This document shows, one piece after another, positions 43,968 to 54,133 of a stretch of DNA of 64,000 bases. Within the stretch, counting starts at the first letter, position 1. Every line of letters begins with the position of its first letter. This DNA comes from JAUILA01 sp050289805. GTDB lineage: Bacteria > Bacteroidota > Bacteroidia > Cytophagales > Cyclobacteriaceae. The notes below the pieces were generated by a model that worked only from the letters and a program-made list of their open reading frames with translations, was not told where the DNA came from and ran no database searches. The stretch spans positions 62,001-126,000 of the forward strand of contig JBNKGL010000005.1 in assembly GCA_050289805.1 (NCBI GenBank), given 5' to 3'. A program made the translations under genes and the position numbers.

Positions 43968-46900
43968 ATGAAGGATAACAAAAAGACATACTGGAAAGGT
44001 ATTGAGCAATTAACGAACGATCCGGCTTTCGTGAAGAATGCCGACAGGGAATTTCCTGAATTTCCGGGATCTGAAGGGGATGCTGCTGCGAGCAATCGAC
44101 GCGATTTCCTGAAGATGATGGGATTTGGAGTGGCGGCGGTATCATTGGCTGCCTGTGAAGCACCTATCCGAAAGGCCCTTCCCTATGTTGAGAAACCTGT
44201 GGATGTTGACCCGGGCGTTCCAAATTACTATGCATCGACCTACATGCAGGGTGGTGATTATTGCAGTATTGTAGTTAAAACACGTGAAGGCCGTCCGATA
44301 AAAATTCAGGGAAACAAACTTTCCGGCATCTCGAAAGGTGGAGTAAATGCACAGGTAGAGGCTTCAGTGCTTACCATGTATGATAATGAGCGTCTCCGTA
44401 CTCCTAAAAAAGGTGATGCTGCTGTTACATGGGATATGCTGGATGAAGAAGTTACCAAGCAGCTGAATTCTGTTGCGGCACGTGGAGGAAATATACGTAT
44501 CGTGTCCAATACGGTACTTAGCCCGACTACAAAAAAGGTCATCGCAGATTTCAGCGCTAAATTTCCATCAACTGAACACGTTCAGTATGACCCGATTTCA
44601 GCACACGGATTGCTCGAAGCAAATCAGCAGTCTTTTGGAATGCGTGCTGTTCCTTCATATGATTTTAGCAAGGCCGATGTTATTGTAAGCTTCGGTGCTG
44701 ACTTCCTCGGAACCTGGATCTCGCCTGTTGAGTATACAAAACAATACAGCCAGACACGAAAACTGAATAATGGCAAAAAGACTATGTCCCGTCATTATCA
44801 GGTAGAATCAAATCTTTCCCTTACAGGAGCGAATGCGGATTACCGTGTTATGGTAAAGCCTTCTGAGGAAGGTACCTATATTAAAGCATTGCATGATGCA
44901 TTGAACGGCGGTAAAAGCTCCGACCTGCCTATGCTATCACAAATCGTTGCAGACCTGAAGAAAAGCATGGGTAAAAGCCTTGTTGTAAGTGCTTCAAATG
45001 ATCCCAATGTTCAGGTTCTTGTCAATTCAATCAACAACATGCTTGCTTCCTATGGAAGTACAATTGATTGGTCTAAGCCTGCCTATTACCGTCAGGGTAA
45101 TGATGTGGCAATGGACCGGTTCATTGACGATCTTAAGGCAAAGCGTGTTGGTGCAGTTATATTCTACAATTGCAACCCCGTTTATAATCATCCGCGTGGT
45201 GCTGAAATCGCTTCAGCGCTTGCTGAAACAGGACTTTCAATATCGACTTCTGACCGTCCTGATGAAACAGCTGTAGCCTGCCAGTTTATCGCTCCCGACA
45301 ATCATTTCCTGGAATCTTGGAATGATGCGGAACCGAAGATGGGAGAATTCAGCTTTGTACAGCCTACCATCACCCGCGTATTCGATACACGTCAGGCACA
45401 GGAAAGCTTCCTGAAGTGGAGCGGAACTGCAAAGCCCGATTATTATGCATACCTGCGCCAGAACTGGAGCGCCACACTAGGCAACCAAATGGCATGGGAT
45501 AAGGCATTGATGGATGGTGTTCTATCAGCAGGATCATCTTCAACTTCGATGGCTGATAGTGCGTCTGTTGATTCAGATACTTCCGCATTTACTCAGCCTG
45601 CATTTTCCGGAAATGTTTCCGCTGCCGCATCGGCAATTAAAAGTGCGGGTTCCGGGGTAGAGCTGGCGATGTACTCAAAAGTGGCGATTGGTGACGGTTC
45701 ACAGGCCAATAACCCCTGGCTTCAGGAAACTCCTGATCCGGTTACAAAATCGACCTGGGACAATTACCTGACAGTTTCGCAGGAGTGGGCCACAGAAAAT
45801 AAGGTGACTGCTTTTGAAGGAAAAAGTAACCTGGCCAATGTAACTGTGGGAGGTACAACCATTACTGTTCCCATTCTTATTCAACCTGGTCAGGCACCCG
45901 GTACGGTGGGTCTTGCGGTAGGGTATGGAAGAACATCGGCTGGAACTGTAGCTGATAATGTGGGAGTGAATGCATTTCCACTGATCGCGAAGAACGGAAA
46001 CATGTATAGCTGGAACGTTACCAGCGGTGTGACGATCGAGGTACTTTCAGAAAAATATCAGATTGCCCAGACGCAGACACATCAGACCTACATGGGTCGG
46101 GAAACTGTAATTCAGGAAACTGTTCTGGCAGCATATCAGAAAAATCCTTCAGCGGGAAGATACAATCCGCATGTGGCCTCATGGAAATCCGAAGAAGGCG
46201 AAGTTTCTCCGGGATCCCTGAGCCTCTGGAAGGGTCATAAATATAATAACCACCATTGGGGACTGGCCATTGATCTGAATTCATGTACCGGCTGCAGCGC
46301 CTGTCATGTGGCCTGTCAGTCCGAAAACAATATTCCTGTAGTAGGACGAGATGAAGTCATCATGCGTCGCGATATGCACTGGATGCGAATCGACCGTTAC
46401 TACAGCAGTGATGCGGATCCAGGTGATCTGAAAGGTCTTGAGAAAGCGGCGGCGAATCCGGAAGTTACATTCCAGCCGATGATGTGCCAGCATTGTAATA
46501 ATGCGCCATGTGAAACGGTTTGTCCGGTAGCGGCGACGACTCACAGCACCGAAGGTATCAACCAGATGACCTACAACCGTTGTATCGGAACCCGTTATTG
46601 TGCGAACAACTGTCCTTACAAAGTTCGTCGCTTCAACTGGTTCAAGTACCACGATAACGGTCAGTTCGAAGATGTGAATACAGCGATGAACAATGACCTT
46701 GGTAAGATGGTATTGAATCCTGATGTAACAGTTCGTTCGCGGGGTGTGATGGAAAAATGTTCACTTTGTATTCAGCGGATCCAGTATGGTAAGCTCGAAG
46801 CGAAGAAAGAAGGTCGTCGTCCGAAAGATGGAGACATCGAAGTTGCCTGCGCAAGCGCATGTCCTTCCGATGCCATTGTATTCGGTGATATGAATGATTC

Positions 46901-47084
46901 TGAAAGCAAGATTTACCAGATGCTGAAGATTCATGACACCGAGGAGGCCGATTTCATTATAGAAAAGGAAATTCATGAGCCACGGGCATACCATGTTCTG
47001 GAAGAAATTGGTGTGAAACCGAACGTGACATATTTGACGAAAGTTAGAAACAAGGATGCTGAAGCTGAAAAGGCTGACGCATAA
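43968..47084 (+). CDS. actB: Alternative complex III iron-sulfur subunit ActB
   Basis: A 1038-residue periplasmic subunit. The N-terminus has a twin-arginine-like motif (NRRDFLKMMGFG, about 44-55) running into a lipobox-like LAAC. Residues about 70-720 form a molybdopterin-oxidoreductase-like domain, which in ACIII does not bind a cofactor. The C-terminal quarter holds ferredoxin-type cysteine clusters (CTGCSACHVACQ, CQHCNNAPCETVCP, CIGTRYCANNCPY, CSLC, CASACP) for four Fe-S centres. It lies between actA and actC in the standard order. Confidence 0.96.
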   Translation: MKDNKKTYWKGIEQLTNDPAFVKNADREFPEFPGSEGDAAASNRRDFLKMMGFGVAAVSLAACEAPIRKALPYVEKPVDVDPGVPNYYASTYMQGGDYCSIVVKTREGRPIKIQGNKLSGISKGGVNAQVEASVLTMYDNERLRTPKKGDAAVTWDMLDEEVTKQLNSVAARGGNIRIVSNTVLSPTTKKVIADFSAKFPSTEHVQYDPISAHGLLEANQQSFGMRAVPSYDFSKADVIVSFGADFLGTWISPVEYTKQYSQTRKLNNGKKTMSRHYQVESNLSLTGANADYRVMVKPSEEGTYIKALHDALNGGKSSDLPMLSQIVADLKKSMGKSLVVSASNDPNVQVLVNSINNMLASYGSTIDWSKPAYYRQGNDVAMDRFIDDLKAKRVGAVIFYNCNPVYNHPRGAEIASALAETGLSISTSDRPDETAVACQFIAPDNHFLESWNDAEPKMGEFSFVQPTITRVFDTRQAQESFLKWSGTAKPDYYAYLRQNWSATLGNQMAWDKALMDGVLSAGSSSTSMADSASVDSDTSAFTQPAFSGNVSAAASAIKSAGSGVELAMYSKVAIGDGSQANNPWLQETPDPVTKSTWDNYLTVSQEWATENKVTAFEGKSNLANVTVGGTTITVPILIQPGQAPGTVGLAVGYGRTSAGTVADNVGVNAFPLIAKNGNMYSWNVTSGVTIEVLSEKYQIAQTQTHQTYMGRETVIQETVLAAYQKNPSAGRYNPHVASWKSEEGEVSPGSLSLWKGHKYNNHHWGLAIDLNSCTGCSACHVACQSENNIPVVGRDEVIMRRDMHWMRIDRYYSSDADPGDLKGLEKAAANPEVTFQPMMCQHCNNAPCETVCPVAATTHSTEGINQMTYNRCIGTRYCANNCPYKVRRFNWFKYHDNGQFEDVNTAMNNDLGKMVLNPDVTVRSRGVMEKCSLCIQRIQYGKLEAKKEGRRPKDGDIEVACASACPSDAIVFGDMNDSESKIYQMLKIHDTEEADFIIEKEIHEPRAYHVLEEIGVKPNVTYLTKVRNKDAEAEKADA

Positions 47085-47117
47085 TAAAGAAACGTAAAAC
47101 GCGATAAATTAAGTTCT

Positions 47118-48536
47118 ATGCAAGTTACTTCATCCCTACGTGAACCTTTAGTTACCGGGTCGAAGACCGTCCACGATGTAACGGAGGATATATGCAGGCA
47201 GGTAGAGGGCAAGCCAACGAAATCCTGGATGCTTGGATTGGCGATTTCACTGGGCGCTTTAGGTTTGGGTACCTATGCCGTGTTAACGCTTCTCTGGGAA
47301 GGAATTGGTGTCTGGGGTCTAAACAAGACCGTCGGATGGGCCTGGGATATCACCAACTTCGTTTGGTGGGTTGGTATCGGTCACGCCGGAACCCTGATCT
47401 CAGCGATCCTGCTGTTATTCCGCCAGAAATGGAGAATGTCGATCAACAGAGCTGCGGAAGCGATGACGATTTTCGCGGTTATATGCGCGGCGATGTTCCC
47501 CGGTCTGCACATGGGTCGCCTCTGGGTAGGATTTTACTGGGCACTCCCGTTGCCAAACACATGGGGTTCGTTGTGGGTGAACTTTAACTCACCACTTCTT
47601 TGGGACGTATTTGCGATTTCGACATACTTCACGGTTTCCCTTGTTTTCTGGTATATCGGTCTAATTCCTGATTTCGCCTCCATTCGTGATCGCGCGAAAA
47701 ATAAAGTATCAAAAGCGGTGTACGGAGCTCTCAGTTTCGGTTGGGACGGGGCCGCTAAAACCTGGATGCGTTATGAATCTGTTGCATTAATCCTTGCCGG
47801 TCTTGCAACGCCTCTTGTACTTTCAGTGCATACCATTGTATCCTTTGACTTTGCAACTTCAGTAATTCCCGGGTGGCATACGACTATTTTCCCTCCATAC
47901 TTCGTGGCTGGAGCGATCTTCTCGGGTTTTGCAATGGTGTTAACCCTGATGCTGGTGACACGAAAGGCATTTAAACTGGAAGATTACATTACCATCAACC
48001 ACATCGAGTTGATGAACATCATTATTATCATTACAGGTTCGATCGTCGGTATCGCCTATATCACTGAATTCTTTATCGCCTGGTATTCAGGTGTTGAAGC
48101 AGAGCAATACGCGTTTATCAACCGTGCTACCGGTCCGTACTGGTGGGCTTATGCAACCATGATGACCTGTAACGTGATCTCGCCCCAGTTATTCTGGTTC
48201 AAGAAGATCCGTACCAACATTGCAGCGACATTCATTCTGTCGATTGTAGTTAACATTGGTATGTGGTTCGAGCGATTTGTGATCATTGTAACCTCGCTGC
48301 ACAGGGATTACCTCCCGTCCAGCTGGGCCATGTTCTATCCCACTTTTTACGACGTGGGAGTATACCTTTTCACCTTCGGATTGTTCTTTACGGCATTCCT
48401 GTTATTTGCCAAGTTCTTCCCGGTGATTAACATGGCAGAGGTTAAAAGTATTATCGCCTCATCTTCCCTCAATGAAGGAGGAAAGGCATCAGGTGATTTG
48501 GAAACCGCAGTTGAGTCATCTACATTGAATAAATAA
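47118..48536 (+). CDS. actC: Alternative complex III NrfD-type quinol-oxidising subunit ActC
   Basis: A 472-residue polysulfide-reductase/NrfD-like membrane protein with about ten transmembrane helices, for example SWMLGLAISLGALGLGTYAVLTLLW and NIIIIITGSIVGIAYITEFFIAWYSG. It carries the family motif WGLNKTVGWAWDITNFVWWVGIGHAGTLIS near residues 70-100. It forms the quinol site and possible proton path of ACIII. The first 35 residues are cytoplasmic and polar. Confidence 0.96.
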   Translation: MQVTSSLREPLVTGSKTVHDVTEDICRQVEGKPTKSWMLGLAISLGALGLGTYAVLTLLWEGIGVWGLNKTVGWAWDITNFVWWVGIGHAGTLISAILLLFRQKWRMSINRAAEAMTIFAVICAAMFPGLHMGRLWVGFYWALPLPNTWGSLWVNFNSPLLWDVFAISTYFTVSLVFWYIGLIPDFASIRDRAKNKVSKAVYGALSFGWDGAAKTWMRYESVALILAGLATPLVLSVHTIVSFDFATSVIPGWHTTIFPPYFVAGAIFSGFAMVLTLMLVTRKAFKLEDYITINHIELMNIIIIITGSIVGIAYITEFFIAWYSGVEAEQYAFINRATGPYWWAYATMMTCNVISPQLFWFKKIRTNIAATFILSIVVNIGMWFERFVIIVTSLHRDYLPSSWAMFYPTFYDVGVYLFTFGLFFTAFLLFAKFFPVINMAEVKSIIASSSLNEGGKASGDLETAVESSTLNK

Positions 48537-48550
48537 GAAAGTAACTGACA

Positions 48551-49078
48551 ATGGATAGTAATAAACACTTTATTCTTGGTATTTACGACAATGAGGACGT
48601 GCTGCTGAAAGCCGTTGGCAAAGTTCGTGGCGCCGGTGTGAAGATCATGGAAGTCTATTCACCTTTTCCTGTTCACGGACTGGATGAGGCATTGGGCTAT
48701 CGCAGAACACGTCTTCCCATCGCTGCATTCATGTTTGGTTTGCTGGGCACCAGTCTGGCACTAACCATGCAGTTCTGGATGTTGGGTTTCGACTGGCCGA
48801 TGATCATTGGTGGAAAGAATTTTGTAGCACTTCCTCCATTCATCCCGGTTACATTTGAGCTTACAGTACTGCTGTCGGCACTGGGTATGGTGGCAACTTT
48901 TATGATTGTAAGTGATCTGAAGCCCTATAAAAAACCCCGGTTGATGGACATACGAATCACCGATGATAAACATGTCATGGCGGTTGATCTGGCTTCCAAT
49001 AAGATCACCAAGGATGACATTCGCAAAATCCTGGCAGATTCAGGGGCGAGTGAAGTAAACGATAAAGATTTCGAATAA
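48551..49078 (+). CDS. actD: Alternative complex III subunit ActD (DUF3341)
   Basis: A 175-residue DUF3341 protein: a soluble ferredoxin-like start (HFILGIYDNEDVLLKAVGKVRGAGVKIMEVYSPFPVHGLDEALG) and two transmembrane helices (about 58-80 and 97-118). A C-terminal tail follows. It is a membrane-anchored small subunit of ACIII. It sits 14 bases after actC and seven before actE. Confidence 0.95.
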   Translation: MDSNKHFILGIYDNEDVLLKAVGKVRGAGVKIMEVYSPFPVHGLDEALGYRRTRLPIAAFMFGLLGTSLALTMQFWMLGFDWPMIIGGKNFVALPPFIPVTFELTVLLSALGMVATFMIVSDLKPYKKPRLMDIRITDDKHVMAVDLASNKITKDDIRKILADSGASEVNDKDFE

Positions 49079-49085
49079 TACAGAG

Positions 49086-49721
49086 ATGACAGTAAAGAAC
49101 TATTTACATACAGCCTTTGCATTTTTCAGCGGACTTGCCATGGTGGCCTGCGGGGCATCCGGTAATGACCAGGGTTTGGAATATGCGCCGAATATGTATC
49201 ATTCAGTGCCCTACGAGCCGCTCACTCAGATTAAGGACAAAGATGCCGGTAATGCTGCCGAGCTGCTTGATTCCAATGATGACGGTCACGGAGAATATTA
49301 TAATTCGAACCCGTTGAATCCGAGTGAAATGACCATGAGGGTACCACCAGCGAATACGGTGCCGCGCGGTAAATATCTGCCCTATCGGATTCCGAAGGAT
49401 AGTCTTGAACTGGCGTCACGGATCATGGAAAATCCGCTTCCTGATTCTGAAATTATCGTAAAGCAGGGTAAAGAACTGTATGAGCGTTTTTGTGATCACT
49501 GCCACGGTGCGAAGGGTCAGGGTGCTGAAGCAGGTTCTGTGGGTGAAGTATTTGCCGGGGTTCCCAGTTATACTTCTGCTGCGCTTAAGGATGTCAGTGG
49601 AGGTCATATTTTCCATGTGATTACGAACGGTAAGGGTAGGATGGGCGCACATGGTTCACAAATCAGCGTTGAAGATCGCTGGAAGATTGTTCGCTACGTT
49701 CAAACGTTACAAAAACAATAG
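49086..49721 (+). CDS. actE: Alternative complex III monoheme cytochrome c subunit ActE
   Basis: A 211-residue lipoprotein cytochrome. The signal ends at LAMVACG (Cys22). The family motif YAPNMYHSVPYEPL follows, and later PRGKYLPYRI. The heme site CDHCHG is at about 136-141, with a possible axial Met in GRMGAHG. ActE passes electrons from ACIII to the oxidase or a soluble carrier. Only one CxxCH is present, as expected. Confidence 0.95.
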   Translation: MTVKNYLHTAFAFFSGLAMVACGASGNDQGLEYAPNMYHSVPYEPLTQIKDKDAGNAAELLDSNDDGHGEYYNSNPLNPSEMTMRVPPANTVPRGKYLPYRIPKDSLELASRIMENPLPDSEIIVKQGKELYERFCDHCHGAKGQGAEAGSVGEVFAGVPSYTSAALKDVSGGHIFHVITNGKGRMGAHGSQISVEDRWKIVRYVQTLQKQ

Positions 49722-49760
49722 TTCAGCAGGAAACCGAAAGTATAAGATAGCATTAATAAA

Positions 49761-51137
49761 ATGACTGAAGAAAGATTCACATTTACAGCGGGAGCGAAAC
49801 GACAGTTATCCATCGTCGCCATTATTGGTGTTGTACTGCTGATCATCGGAGTGGTATTCACCATGAACAATGCCGGACACCACGAAGAGGAGGGAGGCCA
49901 TGGAGCGGTGAAGGTAGAGCAGGGTAAACTTAATGCAGTTGTGGCACCACAACAGCATGAGGATGACGAGGCGGCTGTTGAGCATGCTGAAGAAGAGGCT
50001 GGTGAGGCCGGGCATCATGAAACTGCAACCTGGTTAAAGCGCATTCATGCAAACCTTTGGCTGAACAATGTATATTTTACAGGTCTGGCGATTATCGGTT
50101 TGTTTTTCATAGCGATCCAATATGCTGCCCAGGCAGGCTGGTCGGCCGGTATGAAGCGCATTCCATTGGCCATGGCACACTGGTTGCCCATAGCAGGATT
50201 GCTGATGCTGGTAAGCTGGTTTTTTGTAAAATCTGATGTTTTTCACTGGACCCACCACGATCTGTACGTTGGCGACCATGCCGATGAAATTCTGATCGGG
50301 AAAAGTGCATTGTGGTTCTGGCCGCTCGAAGCCGGATCTTTCCCTGTATTTTACATCCTCAGGATGGTTGTATTCTTTGGATTGTGGTATATGTTCTTTA
50401 TCTGGATCAAGCGCGAGATGCTTGCTGAAGATATTGACGGAGGTGTAAGTCACTGGAAAAAAGCGCGGAAATATTCTGCTATTTTCCTTGTTGTATTTGC
50501 GGTTTCGTCATCGGTTGCAGCATGGGACTGGATCATGTCAATTGATCCGCATTGGTTCTCGACCATGTTCGGATGGTATGTATTCGCCAGCTGGTGGGTT
50601 AATGGTCTTGCGGCCATCACATTGATTATTGTGATTCTGAAGCAGAACGGATACCTCAAAGTGGTCAATGCCAACCACCTTCATGACATCGGTAAATTCA
50701 TTTTTGGATTCAGTATTTTCTGGACATACATCTGGTTCTCCCAGTTCCTGCTGATCTATTATGCGAATATCCCTGAAGAGACGGTTTATTTCATTGAGAG
50801 GCTGGAAACAAGCCCGTATGCAACTGTCTTTTATGTGAACCTTATCATGAACTTCTTTTTGCCTTTCTTGTTACTAATGACAAGGGATGCGAAACGTCAT
50901 ATGTCGTTCCTGAAACTTGTTTGTCCGATTATCCTGGCAGGTCACTGGTTTGACTTCTACCTGATGGTAACGCCAGGCGTAATGCAGGAAAACGGAGGAT
51001 TCGGATTTATCGAGATAGGCATGCTGATGATCTTTGGAGCAGCATTCCTGTTCGTAACCCTGAGTAACCTGGCCAAAGCGCCGTTGTACGCCAAAAATCA
51101 CCCAATGTTGCAGGAGAGTCTGCATCACCATATTTAA
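49761..51137 (+). CDS. actF: Alternative complex III quinone-binding membrane subunit ActF
   Basis: A 458-residue membrane protein paralogous to ActC, with about ten transmembrane helices. After the first helix (about 15-35) there is a His/Glu-rich loop (HHEEEGGHG, QQHEDDEAAVEHAEEEAGEAGHHE; residues about 37-90). Recognisable family blocks are SKSALWFWPLEAGSFP-like KSALWFWPLEAGSFPVFY, SVAAWDWIMSIDPHWFSTMFGWYVFASW and HDIGKFIFGFSIFWTYIWFSQF. It is the last act gene; cox genes follow after 32 bases. Confidence 0.95.
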   Translation: MTEERFTFTAGAKRQLSIVAIIGVVLLIIGVVFTMNNAGHHEEEGGHGAVKVEQGKLNAVVAPQQHEDDEAAVEHAEEEAGEAGHHETATWLKRIHANLWLNNVYFTGLAIIGLFFIAIQYAAQAGWSAGMKRIPLAMAHWLPIAGLLMLVSWFFVKSDVFHWTHHDLYVGDHADEILIGKSALWFWPLEAGSFPVFYILRMVVFFGLWYMFFIWIKREMLAEDIDGGVSHWKKARKYSAIFLVVFAVSSSVAAWDWIMSIDPHWFSTMFGWYVFASWWVNGLAAITLIIVILKQNGYLKVVNANHLHDIGKFIFGFSIFWTYIWFSQFLLIYYANIPEETVYFIERLETSPYATVFYVNLIMNFFLPFLLLMTRDAKRHMSFLKLVCPIILAGHWFDFYLMVTPGVMQENGGFGFIEIGMLMIFGAAFLFVTLSNLAKAPLYAKNHPMLQESLHHHI

Positions 51138-51169
51138 TGTAAATAAGATAGGTATAACCAATTGGAAAT

Positions 51170-52240
51170 ATGTTTGAAGTAGTTGTAGTATTAGGTGTAG
51201 TTCTTCTACTGATCATTCTTGTTGCCCTTTTCCGGATAGGAAAGCTTGTGGGTATTGTAAAAGGCGGTGCACGTAGAAAGGAAATCCGTACGAGTAACAA
51301 GGTGAATGCCGCACTGATGATGGTATTCCTTATTGGTTCATTCGGCTTATTCTTCTGGTATTCCTGGAGATATTTCGATGATTACACGTTGCCGGTGGCT
51401 TCAGAGCATGGGGTTCTTACCGATACGCTTTTCTGGGTAACCATGGCGGTAACAGGATTTATCTTTGTGCTTACCAACGTCCTGTTGTTTTATTTCTCAT
51501 GGAAATACCAGCACAAAGAAGGCAGCCGTGCGAAGTTCTATCCCGACAACATGAAGATCGAAGTGATCTGGACAATTGTTCCTGCACTTGTTCTCACCGT
51601 CCTTGTATTTACTGGTTTGCGTGCCTGGAATGACATTACGAGCGAGGCAGCGGAAGATGCAGAGGTTGTTGAGATCATGGGGTATCAGTTTGGATGGGGA
51701 TTGCGCTATCCGGGCGTGAAGGACAATGAACTTGGTGATTATAACTATAAACTAATAGATGCCTCGAATCAGTGGGGTATGGATCTCACGGATGAGAACT
51801 CATACGATGACTTTACACCCATCGAATTGCATATACCGAAAGGAAGAGAGATTTTATTCAAGATCAGGGCACGCGATGTACTGCACAGTGTATTCGCGCC
51901 TCATTTCAGACTAAAAATGGATGCAGTACCCGGAATGCCAACGCATTTCAAATTTACTGCGACCAAGACGACGGAAGAAATGAAAGCAGAAACGAAGGAT
52001 CCTGATTTCGAATACTTTATTACCTGTACTGAGATCTGCGGCCGCGGACACTTCTCAATGAAGTTAAAAGTGGTGGTAGATGAGCCGGCTGATTATCAGG
52101 CCTGGAAAGCGGAGCAGCCTACCTGGCTGAAACTGAACCCTGAATACCTGGAAAAAATCCCGTCTGAAAAGCGTGAGCTTGCGGTGATCAAATCGGGTAT
52201 CGACCAAGCACAACTCAACGAACTGGAAGCTTCACTTTAA
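51170..52240 (+). CDS. coxB: Cytochrome c oxidase subunit II
   Basis: A 356-residue subunit. An extra N-terminal helix (VVVVLGVVLLLIILVALFRI) precedes the two standard COX II helices (about 80-112 and 128-150, ending IEVIWTIVPALVLTVLVFTGLRAW). The cupredoxin domain binds CuA through H (VLHSVFAPHFRL), CTEICGRGH and a following Met (HFSMKL). There is no C-terminal cytochrome c domain, so this is an aa3- rather than caa3-type oxidase. ActE or ActA may donate electrons directly. Confidence 0.96.
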   Translation: MFEVVVVLGVVLLLIILVALFRIGKLVGIVKGGARRKEIRTSNKVNAALMMVFLIGSFGLFFWYSWRYFDDYTLPVASEHGVLTDTLFWVTMAVTGFIFVLTNVLLFYFSWKYQHKEGSRAKFYPDNMKIEVIWTIVPALVLTVLVFTGLRAWNDITSEAAEDAEVVEIMGYQFGWGLRYPGVKDNELGDYNYKLIDASNQWGMDLTDENSYDDFTPIELHIPKGREILFKIRARDVLHSVFAPHFRLKMDAVPGMPTHFKFTATKTTEEMKAETKDPDFEYFITCTEICGRGHFSMKLKVVVDEPADYQAWKAEQPTWLKLNPEYLEKIPSEKRELAVIKSGIDQAQLNELEASL

Positions 52241-52255
52241 GAAATATATTGATAC

Positions 52256-54133
52256 ATGGCAACAGCTGATATTCATATAGAAGAAAACATTCATTCGGGT
52301 GACCATCACGACGATCACGGTCATTCTACAAATTTCTGGACGCATTACGTATTTACTACCGATCATAAGATGATCGCCAAGCAATTCCTGATCACAGGAA
52401 TTTTCTGGGCGCTCCTCGGTGGTATCATGTCTGTCATTTTCCGTTTGCAACTGGGATTCCCCGAGGCGCAACTGGAATGGATCCGTCCGTTACTTGGAGA
52501 CTGGATCACACCTGAGGGTCAGATAGATCCTGAATTCTACCTTGCACTGGTTACAATGCACGGTACCATTATGGTATTCTTCGTGCTTACAGCAGGATTG
52601 AGCGGTACGTTCAGTAACTTCCTCATCCCGCTGCAAATCGGTGCACGTGATATGGCTTCGGGTTTTATGAACATGCTGTCCTACTGGTTCTTTTTCTTAT
52701 CCAGTGTGATCATGTTTACATCCCTCTTTATCGAGACAGGTCCCGCTTCCGGTGGATGGGTAATTTATCCGCCGCTGAGTGCACTGCCCCAGGCAGTAAA
52801 CGGTTCAGGATTAGGGATGACACTCTGGCTTGTGTCGATGGTCTTTTTCATTGTCTCGACCCTGCTAGGCGGAATCAACTATATCACCACGGTAATTAAC
52901 CTGAGAACAACAGGTATGTCATTTTCTAAACTCCCACTCACCATTTGGGCGTTTTTCCTGACTGCTATCATCGGTCTGCTGTCATTCCCGGTTCTGTTTT
53001 CAGCCGCATTACTGCTGGTATTCGACCGTAGTTTCGGTACAAGCTTTTACCTGTCGGATATCTATATTAACGGTGAGGCACTGCCAAATGAAGGCGGTAG
53101 CCCAATCCTTTTCCAGCATTTGTTCTGGTTCCTTGGTCACCCTGAAGTATACATTGTACTCCTTCCGGCACTGGGGATTACTTCCGAAGTAATTGCGACG
53201 AATTCACGTAAACCGATCTTTGGTTACAAGGCGATGGTAGGATCGATGCTGTTCATTGCGATTCTTTCTTTCATCGTTTGGGCGCACCATATGTTTGTTA
53301 CCGGTATGAACCCTTTCCTCGGATCGGTATTCATGCTGTTGACATTGATCATCGCGGTGCCTTCGGCAGTGAAAGTGTTCAACTACCTTACGACGTTATG
53401 GAAAGGTAACATTCGTTTCACACCGGCAATGTTATTCTCGATCGGCCTGGTTTCCTTCTTTATATCAGGAGGTCTTACAGGTATATTCCTCGGTAATTCC
53501 GCGATTGATATTCAGCTGCACGATACATATTTCGTTGTTGCCCACTTCCACCTGGTAATGGGTAGTGCATCGTTCTTTGGAATGGTTGCAGGGGTGTATC
53601 ATTGGTATCCTAAAATGTTTGGTAGAATGTTGGATGAGAAGTTAGGATATATCCACTTCTGGACTTCGTTTGTTGGTATCTATATGGTATTTTTCCCAAT
53701 GCACTACATCGGAATAGCCGGATATCCAAGAAGATATTATTCATTCACAAACTTTGATACACTGAATTCTTTCACAGACCTGAATCAATTCGTAAGTATC
53801 GCAGCAATCATTACGTTGGCTGCTCAGTTCATATTCCTGTTCAATTTCTTCTACAGTATGTTCAGGGGAAGAACAGCGCCTGCGAACCCATGGAAGTCCA
53901 ATACCCTGGAGTGGACCACACCGATCCATCCGGGACACGGAAACTGGCCGGGAGAAATCCCTACGGTTTACCGCTGGCCTTATGATTACAGCAAGCCTGG
54001 AGCGAAGGAGGATTTCATTCCTCAAACAGTGCCATTCTCTGAAACCCCGGAATCAAATCTTCCGCACGAGAATGAACTGATCAGACTGGAGGAGGAAGAC
54101 AACGGCAAGGTAATATCTGTGGATGACAAATAA
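52256..54133 (+). CDS. coxA: Cytochrome c oxidase subunit I
   Basis: A 625-residue heme-copper oxidase catalytic subunit. The low-spin heme ligand is in TMHGTIMVFFVLT. The CuB ligands are in WFLGHPEVYIVLLP (with the Tyr cross-link position) and WAHHMFVTGM, and the high-spin heme ligand region is VAHFHLVMG. A His-rich N-terminal stretch (HSGDHHDDHGHS) is cytoplasmic. A-family K and D pathway residues were not checked. It overlaps ctaA by 11 bases. Confidence 0.97.
   Translation: MATADIHIEENIHSGDHHDDHGHSTNFWTHYVFTTDHKMIAKQFLITGIFWALLGGIMSVIFRLQLGFPEAQLEWIRPLLGDWITPEGQIDPEFYLALVTMHGTIMVFFVLTAGLSGTFSNFLIPLQIGARDMASGFMNMLSYWFFFLSSVIMFTSLFIETGPASGGWVIYPPLSALPQAVNGSGLGMTLWLVSMVFFIVSTLLGGINYITTVINLRTTGMSFSKLPLTIWAFFLTAIIGLLSFPVLFSAALLLVFDRSFGTSFYLSDIYINGEALPNEGGSPILFQHLFWFLGHPEVYIVLLPALGITSEVIATNSRKPIFGYKAMVGSMLFIAILSFIVWAHHMFVTGMNPFLGSVFMLLTLIIAVPSAVKVFNYLTTLWKGNIRFTPAMLFSIGLVSFFISGGLTGIFLGNSAIDIQLHDTYFVVAHFHLVMGSASFFGMVAGVYHWYPKMFGRMLDEKLGYIHFWTSFVGIYMVFFPMHYIGIAGYPRRYYSFTNFDTLNSFTDLNQFVSIAAIITLAAQFIFLFNFFYSMFRGRTAPANPWKSNTLEWTTPIHPGHGNWPGEIPTVYRWPYDYSKPGAKEDFIPQTVPFSETPESNLPHENELIRLEEEDNGKVISVDDK

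Noticed and set aside
43968..47084. ActB as an active molybdopterin enzyme
   Set aside because: The N-terminal part has the molybdoenzyme fold, but in alternative complex III this domain is known not to hold the cofactor, and the gene order is that of ACIII.
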